This document shows positions 17,073 to 24,603 of a stretch of DNA of 33,409 bases, in pieces. Each line of letters opens with the position of its first letter. Position 1 is the first letter of the stretch. Source of the stretch: a bacterium (GTDB lineage: Bacteria > UBP15 > UBA6099); NCBI GenBank assembly GCA_029564595.1, contig JAKQPS010000154.1, positions 1 through 33,409 on the forward strand, read 5' to 3'. Under the pieces are notes generated by a model. It searched no databases and was not told where the DNA came from. It worked only from the letters and a program-made list of their open reading frames with translations. A program made the position numbers and the translations under genes.

Positions 17073-17747
17073 TTATTTGATTTTTCGTTTTTTCGACGCG
17101 GACAGGCCTCGCAGCCAGTCCAGCCATTCGCAGACGCCTTCGCCTGTTTTCGCGGACAGCTTCATCGCGCGCAGGCCGGGGTTTGCCGCCCTGATGTTTC
17201 TTTCAAGCAATTCCATGTCGAAATCCAGCGCGGGCAGCAGGTCGATCTTCGAGACCACGCACAGGTCGCACGACCTGAACATGATGGGATATTTGGCGGG
17301 TTTGTCCTCGCCCTCCGTCACGCTTATCAGCACGACGTTGGCGTCTACGCCGAGGTTGAATTCCGCCGGGCAGACGAGGTTGCCCACGTTCTCGACGAAC
17401 AGCAGATCGACGAGCGAGAGGTCAAGCTGCTCTGCGGCGCTCCGCACCCAAGCGGCCTCCAGATGGCAGTCGCCCCCGAAAGGGCCGGTGTTTATCTGCG
17501 CCGTCTGAATTCCGAACCGGGCTAGGCGCTCGGCGTCCAGAGTCGTGAGAATGTCGCCCTCGACCACCGCCGCGCCAAGTTCCCCGCCAAGCGCCTCCAA
17601 CGTCTTCTCAAGAAGAGCCGTTTTGCCGGACCCCGGAGAACTCATCATGTTCACCGCCGCCACATTCATGTCGGAGAAAAATTTCCTGTTGATTTCAGCG
17701 TCGGCTTCCTGCGCCGCCATAAGTTTTTTCAAAACTTTGATTTCCAT
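17073..17747 (-). CDS. hypB: Hydrogenase nickel-incorporation GTPase HypB
   Basis: HypB is a GTPase that helps insert nickel into NiFe-hydrogenase or sometimes urease. The 224 residues contain the P-loop SSPGSGKT (36-43), the G-domain metal site C94-H95 with C126 in NLVCP, the stretch SVTEGEDKPAKYP, and SKIDL (166-170) as the base-recognition motif. The extra N-terminal Cys motif (CxxCGC) found in E. coli HypB is absent and there is no His-rich stretch, as in many short HypBs. AGAGG lies upstream of the ATG. No hypA, other hyp gene or hydrogenase gene is in the window. Confidence 0.93.
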   Translation of the reverse strand: MEIKVLKKLMAAQEADAEINRKFFSDMNVAAVNMMSSPGSGKTALLEKTLEALGGELGAAVVEGDILTTLDAERLARFGIQTAQINTGPFGGDCHLEAAWVRSAAEQLDLSLVDLLFVENVGNLVCPAEFNLGVDANVVLISVTEGEDKPAKYPIMFRSCDLCVVSKIDLLPALDFDMELLERNIRAANPGLRAMKLSAKTGEGVCEWLDWLRGLSASKKRKIK

Positions 17748-17870
17748 TCGAGCCTCTCATGCCGCTTTCAGCGTTTTGCCGTCTATCTAGAATCCTAACG
17801 ATTAATTCATGCTCGTGGCAATGATGAAAAATTTTTTGACGGAGCCGGCGTTGCGCGTCTGGACCGGGGG

Positions 17871-18383
17871 TTATTTTGAGCGAGAGAGGAAAACGAAGTC
17901 TTTGTTCGCGGCGGCGGCGTGGCAGGAGGCGCATTTTTCCACTTTGCCGAGCGTCGTCTCGGAGAATCCGGGGTCGGTCTGAATGTACGCCCAGTCGCCG
18001 CCTTCAGGGTGGTATCCGGCGTTCATCTTCACCATAGCTGTGAGCGCCATTAACGCGCCTTTTTCACCGCCGGAAAGAAATTCAAAGTTCTCTTTGACTA
18101 TTATCGACCCTGCGGGAAACGGGACCTCGCCCGACCTGAAAGAGGCGATTCCCCGGTCGTTCACATACACGTCCTTGATGGCGCTCATGTGAGCGTCCGT
18201 GTTGACGTTTGCGACGGCGCGCTGCCAGTCGCGGTATCCTTTTATCAACTCGACGCTGATTTCGGTTGGAGCTTGGGGAGCGGACTGTTCGGCATTGCCT
18301 GCGGTTTTTCTTCCGCTGCACCCTGCGGCCAAACAAGAGATCAAGACAAATGCGATGATAGCGGCCGATGCTTTCAGGCTCAT
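17871..18383 (-). CDS. Haem lipoprotein of the cytochrome P460 type
   Basis: A 170-residue lipoprotein: a Sec signal with lipobox LAAGC (18-22, lipid Cys 22), a Ser/Ala/Pro-rich linker, a globular domain, and one haem motif CASCH (151-155) near the C-terminus followed by KDFVF. The layout, with the closing W-Y..GF..C..CH..KDFVF pattern, resembles cytochrome P460/cytochrome c'-beta proteins, which bind small nitrogen oxides in studied cases. The cross-linking Lys cannot be assigned with certainty. ATG at 18383 is preceded by GGAGG; an upstream in-frame ATG (18398) has none. It lies 123 bp upstream of hypB on the same strand. Confidence 0.75.
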   Translation of the reverse strand: MSLKASAAIIAFVLISCLAAGCSGRKTAGNAEQSAPQAPTEISVELIKGYRDWQRAVANVNTDAHMSAIKDVYVNDRGIASFRSGEVPFPAGSIIVKENFEFLSGGEKGALMALTAMVKMNAGYHPEGGDWAYIQTDPGFSETTLGKVEKCASCHAAAANKDFVFLSRSK

Positions 18384-18672
18384 AAACCCGCCCTCCATGT
18401 TTCGCGGACGACGTCCGCTAAACGGTGTCTTCTATGCTGCGACGCGGAGACCGGCCAACCTCTCGCGTCCCGATTAATATTTTCTGATCACACTTACAAT
18501 GTTACGCGTCTTTCGCCTGAAGGTCAACTGCCTAGCCGCAAATAATCTTTTCGCAACATCGGTTTTGTCGCATGCGTCTGATATGGACAAATTGCTCTTT
18601 TTGGCGGCGTATTTCGTATTGATATGCATAGCCGCAGCCGGAGCGCCGTTTTTTCGGCTCTATTGCGCTCGC
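18384..18672. other. Intergenic region between divergent genes
   Basis: No gene is supported. A 69-codon plus frame at 18499-18708 contains one hydrophobic stretch but lacks a ribosome binding site and overlaps the ROK promoter. No strong hairpin is seen. Confidence 0.4.
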
Positions 18673-18701
18673 GAGACAAACAGGATGAAAAAAGGTATAA
18701 T
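18673..18701 (+). promoter_or_regulatory. Promoter of the ROK-family gene
   Basis: -35 GAGACA (18673-18678), 17-bp spacer and perfect -10 TATAAT (18696-18701). The predicted transcript starts about 35 nt before the ATG at 18743. Confidence 0.55.
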
Positions 18702-18742
18702 CTATTGAAAATCAAAGAATGGCGGAGCCTGCCGGGGGACGG

Positions 18743-19957
18743 ATGGCGAGTGAAGAACTGATAGTGGGGCTTGACCTTGGGGGCACGAAGCTTGCGGCGG
18801 CTCTTTTTGCGCGCCGGGACGGCGGCGCCATCGAGTTCCTGCGCGCTCTGGAAGATATACACTACGACGGCATATTCGGAAACGGCAGTCGGAAACTTAG
18901 CGCGGAGGCGAAATCGGAGCTTATCGCGGACGCTATGGGGCGGGCGGTCGCGGAACTGACCGACGGCAGGGGCCGTCCGGCGGCGGTCGGCGTCGCCAGC
19001 GCGGGCTTCGTCGAGCGCGGCTTCATCGTCGAGGCGTGGAACACCGGAATGAAGAATTTCCCGCTTCGCTCCGAAGTGGAAAAACGGGCGGGAGCGCCGG
19101 CTTTCCTTTTTAAAGATTCTTGGGCTCCGGCTTTCGCGGTGAACCCGGACCAGCCCGCTATCATATTCAGCATCGGCACGGGCTTCGGCGGCGTGTCGTG
19201 CGAACCCGGTCCCTCCATCAAAATCCTCAGCTACTCCGCCCGGAAACGCATCCTCTGGATCCCGATGCTTTACTGCAACGACGATCCGGGATACGCGATA
19301 TCTTTTTCCGTCGAGCAGTCGGCGGAGATGATAAAGCGGGGAGTTGAGAAGGCGGCGGCGGCGGGCGCGCGGATTTCGCCTGAGCCGGGGGGGCGGGATT
19401 TCGAAAAATGGGCGGCGGCCCTCAGGGACACCGCAAAAGCCCGCAAACGGCTTTCCCCTTCGTGGCTCGAACTCTCTGTCGCCAAAGGGCTTGCTCGCGA
19501 GGCCGCGGGCCGCATCAGGCCGGGCGAGGTGTTTGCGGATGTTCCCGGCGCCGCAATCATGCCCGGCATCGCCTTCTACTGGTTGACCGGAGAAGAGCTT
19601 CCTCCTGAAAAAATCGACGCTATGCTCAAGGCCGGAGACCCGGCGGCGCGGACAGCGTTCTTCATTCAAGCGGAATTCATCGGTCATATCCTTTTCCGGA
19701 TGCAGAAGGAACGCATGGAGTTCAGGCTGCCGCGCGCGCGACTCGTGTACGGAACCGGCTCCGGCTATAACGCGGCGACGCACGACGCGCTCTGCCGCCC
19801 CATCATCGAATCAATGTCCCGTCAGTGCGAGGAAAACGATGTGCCCTGCTCCGGCGTCGAAGATGTCCGGCTTCTGTGCAAACCGGACGGGGCCGCCACC
19901 ACTCTCTCATGCTACGGCGCTGCCAGAGGGGCCGCCCTAGGCGTCGCTATGGACTAG
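18743..19957 (+). CDS. Divergent ROK-family protein (sugar-kinase fold)
   Basis: A 404-residue cytoplasmic protein with an N-terminal phosphate loop GLDLGGTK (9-16), GVASAGFV, a KDSWAPA segment (Asp about 125) where ROK kinases carry the catalytic Asp, and GTGFGG (about 145-150). The zinc motif CxCGxxGCxE normal in ROK kinases is absent, and a long insert of about 100 residues follows GTGFGG. Sugar kinase activity is therefore likely but the substrate is unknown. ATG at 18743 has GGGGGAC just upstream; the earlier in-frame ATG at 18719 has no site and adds only eight residues. Alone on its strand. Confidence 0.75.
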   Translation: MASEELIVGLDLGGTKLAAALFARRDGGAIEFLRALEDIHYDGIFGNGSRKLSAEAKSELIADAMGRAVAELTDGRGRPAAVGVASAGFVERGFIVEAWNTGMKNFPLRSEVEKRAGAPAFLFKDSWAPAFAVNPDQPAIIFSIGTGFGGVSCEPGPSIKILSYSARKRILWIPMLYCNDDPGYAISFSVEQSAEMIKRGVEKAAAAGARISPEPGGRDFEKWAAALRDTAKARKRLSPSWLELSVAKGLAREAAGRIRPGEVFADVPGAAIMPGIAFYWLTGEELPPEKIDAMLKAGDPAARTAFFIQAEFIGHILFRMQKERMEFRLPRARLVYGTGSGYNAATHDALCRPIIESMSRQCEENDVPCSGVEDVRLLCKPDGAATTLSCYGAARGAALGVAMD

Positions 19958-20019
19958 AGTAAATAAAGATAAGTCAAAGAAAAGAATAAGAAAAAGAATA
20001 AAGAAGCAACAAACGCCCG

Positions 20020-20067
20020 CCGCCTGCGGCGGTTGGGGGAAATCCTTTGAAAAGGGTTGTTCCCCAA
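20020..20067 (-). repeat. Composite hairpin repeat, type C copy 2 (partial)
   Basis: Mini hairpin CCGCC-TGC-GGCGG (20020-20032) and AT-rich hairpin TTGGGGGAAATCC/GGGTTGTTCCCCAA (20033-20067), then a linker resembling that of copy 1. The GC hairpin is missing; a small hairpin GCTAAT/ATTAGC lies at 20105-20121 instead. It sits between convergent genes. A purine-rich run (19965-20010) precedes it. Confidence 0.7.
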
Positions 20068-20125
20068 ACCCCTTTCCCAAACTTTTTAATCCTGTTAACA
20101 TGTGGCTAATACGCAATTAGCGCGT

Positions 20126-20521
20126 TTATTTAATTTTAAGGTAAATGCGGGTTTTACGTTTTTTTTGGCCGATTAAGACGGTGGCGGTTGATTTGCGCAT
20201 GACTGTGCCGAGGTTCTCGAACTTGTCTAGCGCGGCAGTTTCGCCGTCTGTTAATCCGAGCAGAACGACTCCGTGAACGCAAGCTCCCGGTTTTTCGGCC
20301 ATTGAGAAGAAGTCGGGCGTGCGTCTGCGGGAAAAACCTACCGCGGTGGCCGGGGCAAAACACGGCGTCCGCCCGATAATGCCTTTGACGAACTTGTGGC
20401 TCATAAGCTCTCCCCACACGAAAACGGCGTCGGGATCGTCCAGTATTTCGGGGGCGGCTTTTTTTCCGGCAGCGTGAAAAACAGTCGCCAGTTCGTGTTT
20501 GAAAAATGTGGCGTCAAGCAT
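20126..20521 (-). CDS. Gamma-glutamylcyclotransferase-like (GGCT/AIG2) protein
   Basis: A 131-residue cytoplasmic protein with the cyclotransferase fold pattern: VFVWGELMS (33-41) in place of the usual VFVYGTLM, GVVLLGL after a strand, then LDKFE with Glu 102 at the catalytic position. Family members cleave gamma-glutamyl amino acids or amines to 5-oxoproline. The substrate here is unknown, and the Tyr-to-Trp change in the glycine loop is unusual. GGGAGG lies seven bases before the ATG. It starts 14 bp after the SDR gene, so the two form an operon. Confidence 0.75.
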   Translation of the reverse strand: MLDATFFKHELATVFHAAGKKAAPEILDDPDAVFVWGELMSHKFVKGIIGRTPCFAPATAVGFSRRRTPDFFSMAEKPGACVHGVVLLGLTDGETAALDKFENLGTVMRKSTATVLIGQKKRKTRIYLKIK

Positions 20522-20535
20522 GTTGTTCCTCCCGT

Positions 20536-21540
20536 TTATCGTTTCAACAGATCGTTGGAAAGCTGTTTTTTCAGTTCGGCGCGTCCGCCTCGGATGTATG
20601 AAAAATAGGTTTCTGCCATAGCGGAAGCGGCGTCAGTCGTCGGGCGATAGCCGAGAACCCGTTTGGCTTTGTCGATGGAATAGTCGCAATCGGACAGAGA
20701 GAACAGGAAGTGTTCGCGGGCCACCGGGGAGAGGCGTAGCGATTGAAGCGCCTCCTCGACAGGCGCGGCGACGGCGGACGGAATGGAGAACACTCGGGAC
20801 TTCGACCCCGCCTTTTCAATCACGTCCTCTAAAAACCTTCTATGGGTGAACACATCGTCCGCACAGATGTTGAAAGCTTCGCGGCAAACGCCGGGGGTTC
20901 GAGCGCACAAGAGAAGCGCGGCGACGGCGTCCCGCGCGGCTACCATCCGGCCTTTCCTCGCTCCGTCGTCCAGCACGAATACGGGCAGATTCATCGAAAT
21001 CGCCTCGAAGAACCATAGTATCAGCTTGAAATGATAGAAGCCCGCGCCGAGAATCATCGGGAATCTGGGGAACACCGTTTCGATGCCGGTTCTGAGAGCA
21101 AAATCGGACAGCATTTGCTCTCCCTGAAGCTTGTGGGCCGGGTATCCGGGAGGCGGGTTCTTGGGGCTGTCCTCGCTGCAGGGGACTTCGGGTTTGACGC
21201 CGTAAAGCTCGATAGTGGAGGCGAACACGATGCGGCGGACGCCGGATTTTTCGGCGCAGTCCATGAGATTTTGCAGGCCGCCGATGTTGACGCCGCGCGC
21301 CAGCGCGGGGGAGCCGCCGCCGACATGCATCAGCGCGGCGAGATGATACACGGTTTCGACGCCTTCGAGCGCCTCGCTGACATCTTTCTCGTTCCTGATA
21401 TCGCCCTTGACGAACTCCGCTCCCTTTGGGGCGCGGTCCGGCGTCCGGAAGTCGAAGAGCCTCGCGGGGACTCCGTCGCTTATCAGCGCCCGCGCCAGAT
21501 GTCCGCCCAGCAATCCCGCTCCGCCTGTTATCAACTCCAC
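20536..21540 (-). CDS. NAD-dependent epimerase/dehydratase (extended SDR)
   Basis: A 334-residue cytoplasmic enzyme with the Rossmann motif TGGAGLLG near its start and, about 130 residues later, the catalytic YPAHK (YxxxK), with FASTIELYG supplying the Ser/Thr. These mark an extended short-chain dehydrogenase acting on a nucleotide sugar or a sterol-like ring; which one cannot be read from sequence. GTG at 21540 is chosen because GGAGG lies eight bases upstream. A TTG at 21555 would place the start inside that ribosome binding site. It is first in a two-gene operon and divergent from glpD. Confidence 0.88.
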   Translation of the reverse strand: MELITGGAGLLGGHLARALISDGVPARLFDFRTPDRAPKGAEFVKGDIRNEKDVSEALEGVETVYHLAALMHVGGGSPALARGVNIGGLQNLMDCAEKSGVRRIVFASTIELYGVKPEVPCSEDSPKNPPPGYPAHKLQGEQMLSDFALRTGIETVFPRFPMILGAGFYHFKLILWFFEAISMNLPVFVLDDGARKGRMVAARDAVAALLLCARTPGVCREAFNICADDVFTHRRFLEDVIEKAGSKSRVFSIPSAVAAPVEEALQSLRLSPVAREHFLFSLSDCDYSIDKAKRVLGYRPTTDAASAMAETYFSYIRGGRAELKKQLSNDLLKR

Positions 21541-21637
21541 GGCCGCCCCCTCCAAATGTCGTTTAGCGACAGTTTATCACGGATGGGCGCGCGGGGGCAA
21601 ACCTCGCGAGGGTGTTTCTGCATTGCGCCCGCTGCTG

Positions 21638-21643
21638 TATAAT
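21638..21643 (+). promoter_or_regulatory. -10 element of a possible glpD promoter
   Basis: A perfect TATAAT with no convincing -35. The leader to glpD is about 75 nt and includes a small GGAGCG...CGCTCC hairpin. Confidence 0.35.
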
Positions 21644-21722
21644 TACCGGGAGGAGCGGGTTTCGCTCCCTGCGGAAACCGGCGAGCGCGGCGCGCTAGGC
21701 CGGAGACTCGGAGACAGCAACC

Positions 21723-23360
21723 ATGATTAGAGACCTGAAACGTCTGGGAACGGAGAAGTTCGACCTGCTGGTTATAGGAGGAGGGATAACGGGGGCGTGC
21801 GTCGCGTGGGACGCGTCGATGCGCGGGCTGTCCGTCGCCATGATAGACAAGAGCGACTTCGGGGCGGCCACATCGTCCGCCACATCGAAGCTGATACACG
21901 GCGGCCTTCGCTACCTGAAGAACTTCGAGCTGGGCATTGTGCGCGAAAGCCTCAAAGAGCGGCGCATAATGGAGTTCATCGCCCCGCACCTCGTGTCTCC
22001 GTTGCCGTTCGTCATCCCCAACTACGGGATGAAAGACACTCTGATGCTGAAGGCCGGGATGACGCTTTACGACATGCTCGGATACGACAAGGGGCGGCTG
22101 GCGGATCCCGACAAGAGGATTCCCAGCCACCGGGGCATGTCCAAGGTCGAGTTGACGAAGATGTTTCCGCGAGTCCCCGGCGAGGGCCTTTCCGGAGGGT
22201 TCCATTACTATGATTGCCAGATGATATCTTCCGAGCGGCTGACGCTGAGCTTCGTGAAGTCGGCGGCCGCGGCGGGCGCTGCGGTCGCCAACTGGCTGGC
22301 TGTCGAGTCCTTCAAGATGAGCGGCGGGACGATTCAGGCGGCGGTCGCGCGCGACGAGATAGGCGGCGGAACAATCGAGATTCAGGCGAGCTGCTACCTG
22401 AACGCATCCGGCTGCTGGGCGGACAGGCTGCTCGGCATGGTGTCCGGCGGCGAATCGAAAACCCGCATCGCCCGCTCGAAAGGCATTCATATTGTCATTC
22501 CGCAACTGCATCCGGCGGCGGCTATCGCGATGATAACAAAGACCCGCCGCCATGTTTTCCTTATGCCGTGGCGGGGCCTCGCCATCGCCGGAACCACAGA
22601 CACTCCCTTCAAAGGCGACCCGGACAAGCTGACGGTGACGATGAAGGACATCGAGGATTTCACCGGCGAGATAAACGGCTGCATGCCGTCTCTGAATCTG
22701 ACGCCGGACGACGTGATAATGACTTACGGGGGGCTGCGCCCTCTGGCCGATCCCGACGGAGCGGTGGAGGACAGCTACGACGCATCCCGCAAACACGAGG
22801 TGATTGACCACGCCCGCGAGGGCCTCGCCGACAACCTGCTGTCAGCGCTCGGAGGGAAGTACACCACCTCCCGGTTCCTCGCGGCGCAGGTGACGGACGC
22901 GGTGTTCGGGAAGCTGGGCAAGGCCGCCGCGCCGTGCAAGACAGCCGCTACCCGGCTGGTTAACGCTCCTGACGCGAACATGGCCGACTACAAGAAGGAC
23001 GCCCTCGCGCGCCACCCAGAACACCCCTCGGAGCTAGTGGCCCATCTCTCCACTCAATACGGGACCGAATGGGAAAAGGTCGCCTCCCTGCTGGACGCGC
23101 CCGGGATGAAGGAGAAACTTGTCCCCGGCTCGGAAGACGTGGCGGCGCAGATGAAATTCGCGGCGGAATCCGAATGCGCGGCGCATCTGGACGACGCGCT
23201 GCTGCGGCGAACGGATGCTTTGCTGTTTGGCAAACGCGCCCGCGCGGAGCTTGTCGCGCTGGCGAAGGTTATGGCTCCCTCGCTCGGCTGGGACGACGCG
23301 CGTTGCGAGGCCGAGGCCTCGCGTGTGGAGAATATCATAAAATCAAAATTCGCGGATTGA
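21723..23360 (+). CDS. glpD: FAD-dependent glycerol-3-phosphate dehydrogenase
   Basis: GlpD oxidises glycerol-3-phosphate to dihydroxyacetone phosphate at the membrane and passes electrons to quinone. The 545 residues match family length, with the FAD-binding DLLVIGGGITG (14-24), the typical SSATSKLIHGGLRYL (51-65), a TTDTPF segment and YGGLRPL, then the C-terminal GlpA/GlpD domain (about 400-545). GGAG lies nine bases before the ATG. No glpK, glpF or glpB/C is adjacent, so glycerol uptake genes lie elsewhere or the enzyme serves lipid turnover. Confidence 0.95.
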   Translation: MIRDLKRLGTEKFDLLVIGGGITGACVAWDASMRGLSVAMIDKSDFGAATSSATSKLIHGGLRYLKNFELGIVRESLKERRIMEFIAPHLVSPLPFVIPNYGMKDTLMLKAGMTLYDMLGYDKGRLADPDKRIPSHRGMSKVELTKMFPRVPGEGLSGGFHYYDCQMISSERLTLSFVKSAAAAGAAVANWLAVESFKMSGGTIQAAVARDEIGGGTIEIQASCYLNASGCWADRLLGMVSGGESKTRIARSKGIHIVIPQLHPAAAIAMITKTRRHVFLMPWRGLAIAGTTDTPFKGDPDKLTVTMKDIEDFTGEINGCMPSLNLTPDDVIMTYGGLRPLADPDGAVEDSYDASRKHEVIDHAREGLADNLLSALGGKYTTSRFLAAQVTDAVFGKLGKAAAPCKTAATRLVNAPDANMADYKKDALARHPEHPSELVAHLSTQYGTEWEKVASLLDAPGMKEKLVPGSEDVAAQMKFAAESECAAHLDDALLRRTDALLFGKRARAELVALAKVMAPSLGWDDARCEAEASRVENIIKSKFAD

Positions 23361-23410
23361 GCGCGCCGCGCCCGGCTGCGCCATACGACGCGTTTTTGCC
23401 GTCAGCGTGT

Positions 23411-23438
23411 TTGTTTTGTGTTAAAGTTTTCATATATT
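23411..23438 (+). promoter_or_regulatory. Possible promoter of the PHP-protein gene
   Basis: -35 TTGTTT (23411-23416), 16-bp spacer, -10 TATATT (23433-23438), about 37 bp before the ATG. Confidence 0.4.
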
Positions 23439-23474
23439 TAAAAGCGGTTTGAAACCTGAAAGGAAAAAGAAGAC

Positions 23475-24560
23475 ATGGCGATGAGGAAACTGGCGGCGGT
23501 TGCGGCGTTGGCGATAGCGCTGTTCGGGGCGGGATCTGCCCTCTCTCAGGAGAAAAAAGACGGATTTGTGATTATACCGATATGGTCTCACACTCACACC
23601 AACATCGAAGGCGACGACGGAAGCCACGCGCCGAGCGAAACGAAGGAATATCTGCGCGCGAACAAATTCGAAGGAGTAATCTTCACGCCCCACACGAGCG
23701 CCCGGCTCCCCTTCCCGGAAATCAGGCGGCTCGCGGACGAGTTGACGGAGACCGACTTCTTAGTCGTAGGCGGCCGCGAAGTCTCCGCCCGCGTCGTAAG
23801 AGAAGAGGATCAGGAAGGCAGGCTGATGTGCCATCTGAACGCCGTCGGCGACACGGACGACATACTTGTCCGAGACGGACAGTTCAACTCGAAAGAGCTT
23901 GACGCCCTGCTCGCAAAGCTAGACGAGGAGGGAGCGTATTACTGGTGGAACCACCCGTGGACGTGCCCGCAATGGTCGCCGCTCGCCAACAAATTCTACG
24001 GCATCGAGATGTTCAACAACATCGGGCCGGGATATACCGACGGCTCTTCATACGCGATGACGAGAGACGCCTATCTGGCAGCGCTGAAAGGCGGAAAAAA
24101 ACTGTTCGTCACGTCCGGGATAGACATGCACGTGCTGGCGCAGGCGCATTTCGCGGATTTCTACACGCACGTTCTCGCCGATGAATTTTCCCGCGAATCC
24201 CTTAAAGCCGGGATGCTCGCCGGACACACCATAGCGGGGTTCAACGCGAAGCTGCTGTTCATAAGCGCGAGGCCGTCGTTCAAGCCTGCCGCCGCGCTCG
24301 GCGCGTCGTTCGCCGTGAAAGGCGGAGTGGCGATAAAGACAGTGGCTGGAGTCCAGCCCTCGCTGGTCGTATACAAGAACGGCGAGGAGGCCGCCACCGC
24401 CGCGCCGGCGGTTCTGGAAAAGCGCGGCAAGGCCGCGAAAGGATACTCCACATTCGAGTTGTCGTTCGGCGACACGCTCCGGCCCGGCGAGACCGCCTGC
24501 TACGTGTTCGAGATTCCCAGATATATGATTTCATCGCCGTACTGCTACAAGGCGGAATAA
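23475..24560 (+). CDS. Secreted PHP-domain metal-dependent hydrolase
   Basis: A 361-residue protein with a Sec signal peptide (about 1-24, cleavage near SALS). The mature part has the metal-ligand series of the PHP fold: SHTH (H39, H41), an Asp near 47, TPHTS (H73), GREVSA (E102), H120, WNHPW (H160) and GIDMH (D217, H219). PHP enzymes hydrolyse phosphoesters with two or three metals; export to the periplasm is unusual and suggests a scavenged or cell-surface substrate. The last 100 residues form a beta-rich domain. AAAGGA precedes the ATG. The glycosyltransferase gene follows 43 bp later. Confidence 0.82.
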   Translation: MAMRKLAAVAALAIALFGAGSALSQEKKDGFVIIPIWSHTHTNIEGDDGSHAPSETKEYLRANKFEGVIFTPHTSARLPFPEIRRLADELTETDFLVVGGREVSARVVREEDQEGRLMCHLNAVGDTDDILVRDGQFNSKELDALLAKLDEEGAYYWWNHPWTCPQWSPLANKFYGIEMFNNIGPGYTDGSSYAMTRDAYLAALKGGKKLFVTSGIDMHVLAQAHFADFYTHVLADEFSRESLKAGMLAGHTIAGFNAKLLFISARPSFKPAAALGASFAVKGGVAIKTVAGVQPSLVVYKNGEEAATAAPAVLEKRGKAAKGYSTFELSFGDTLRPGETACYVFEIPRYMISSPYCYKAE

Positions 24561-24603
24561 TAAGAGGATGGCCGCCGGAGAGCAAGCCCCGGCGGATGCC
24601 GCT

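Noticed and set aside
18499-18708. Small plus-strand membrane-like frame of 69 codons
   Set aside because: No ribosome binding site and it overlaps the ROK promoter.
18524-19783. Minus-strand frame of 419 codons
   Set aside because: Antisense to the ROK gene, Arg/Pro-rich, no motifs.
21531-22811. Minus-strand frame of 426 codons
   Set aside because: Antisense to glpD, whose FAD and family motifs are unambiguous.
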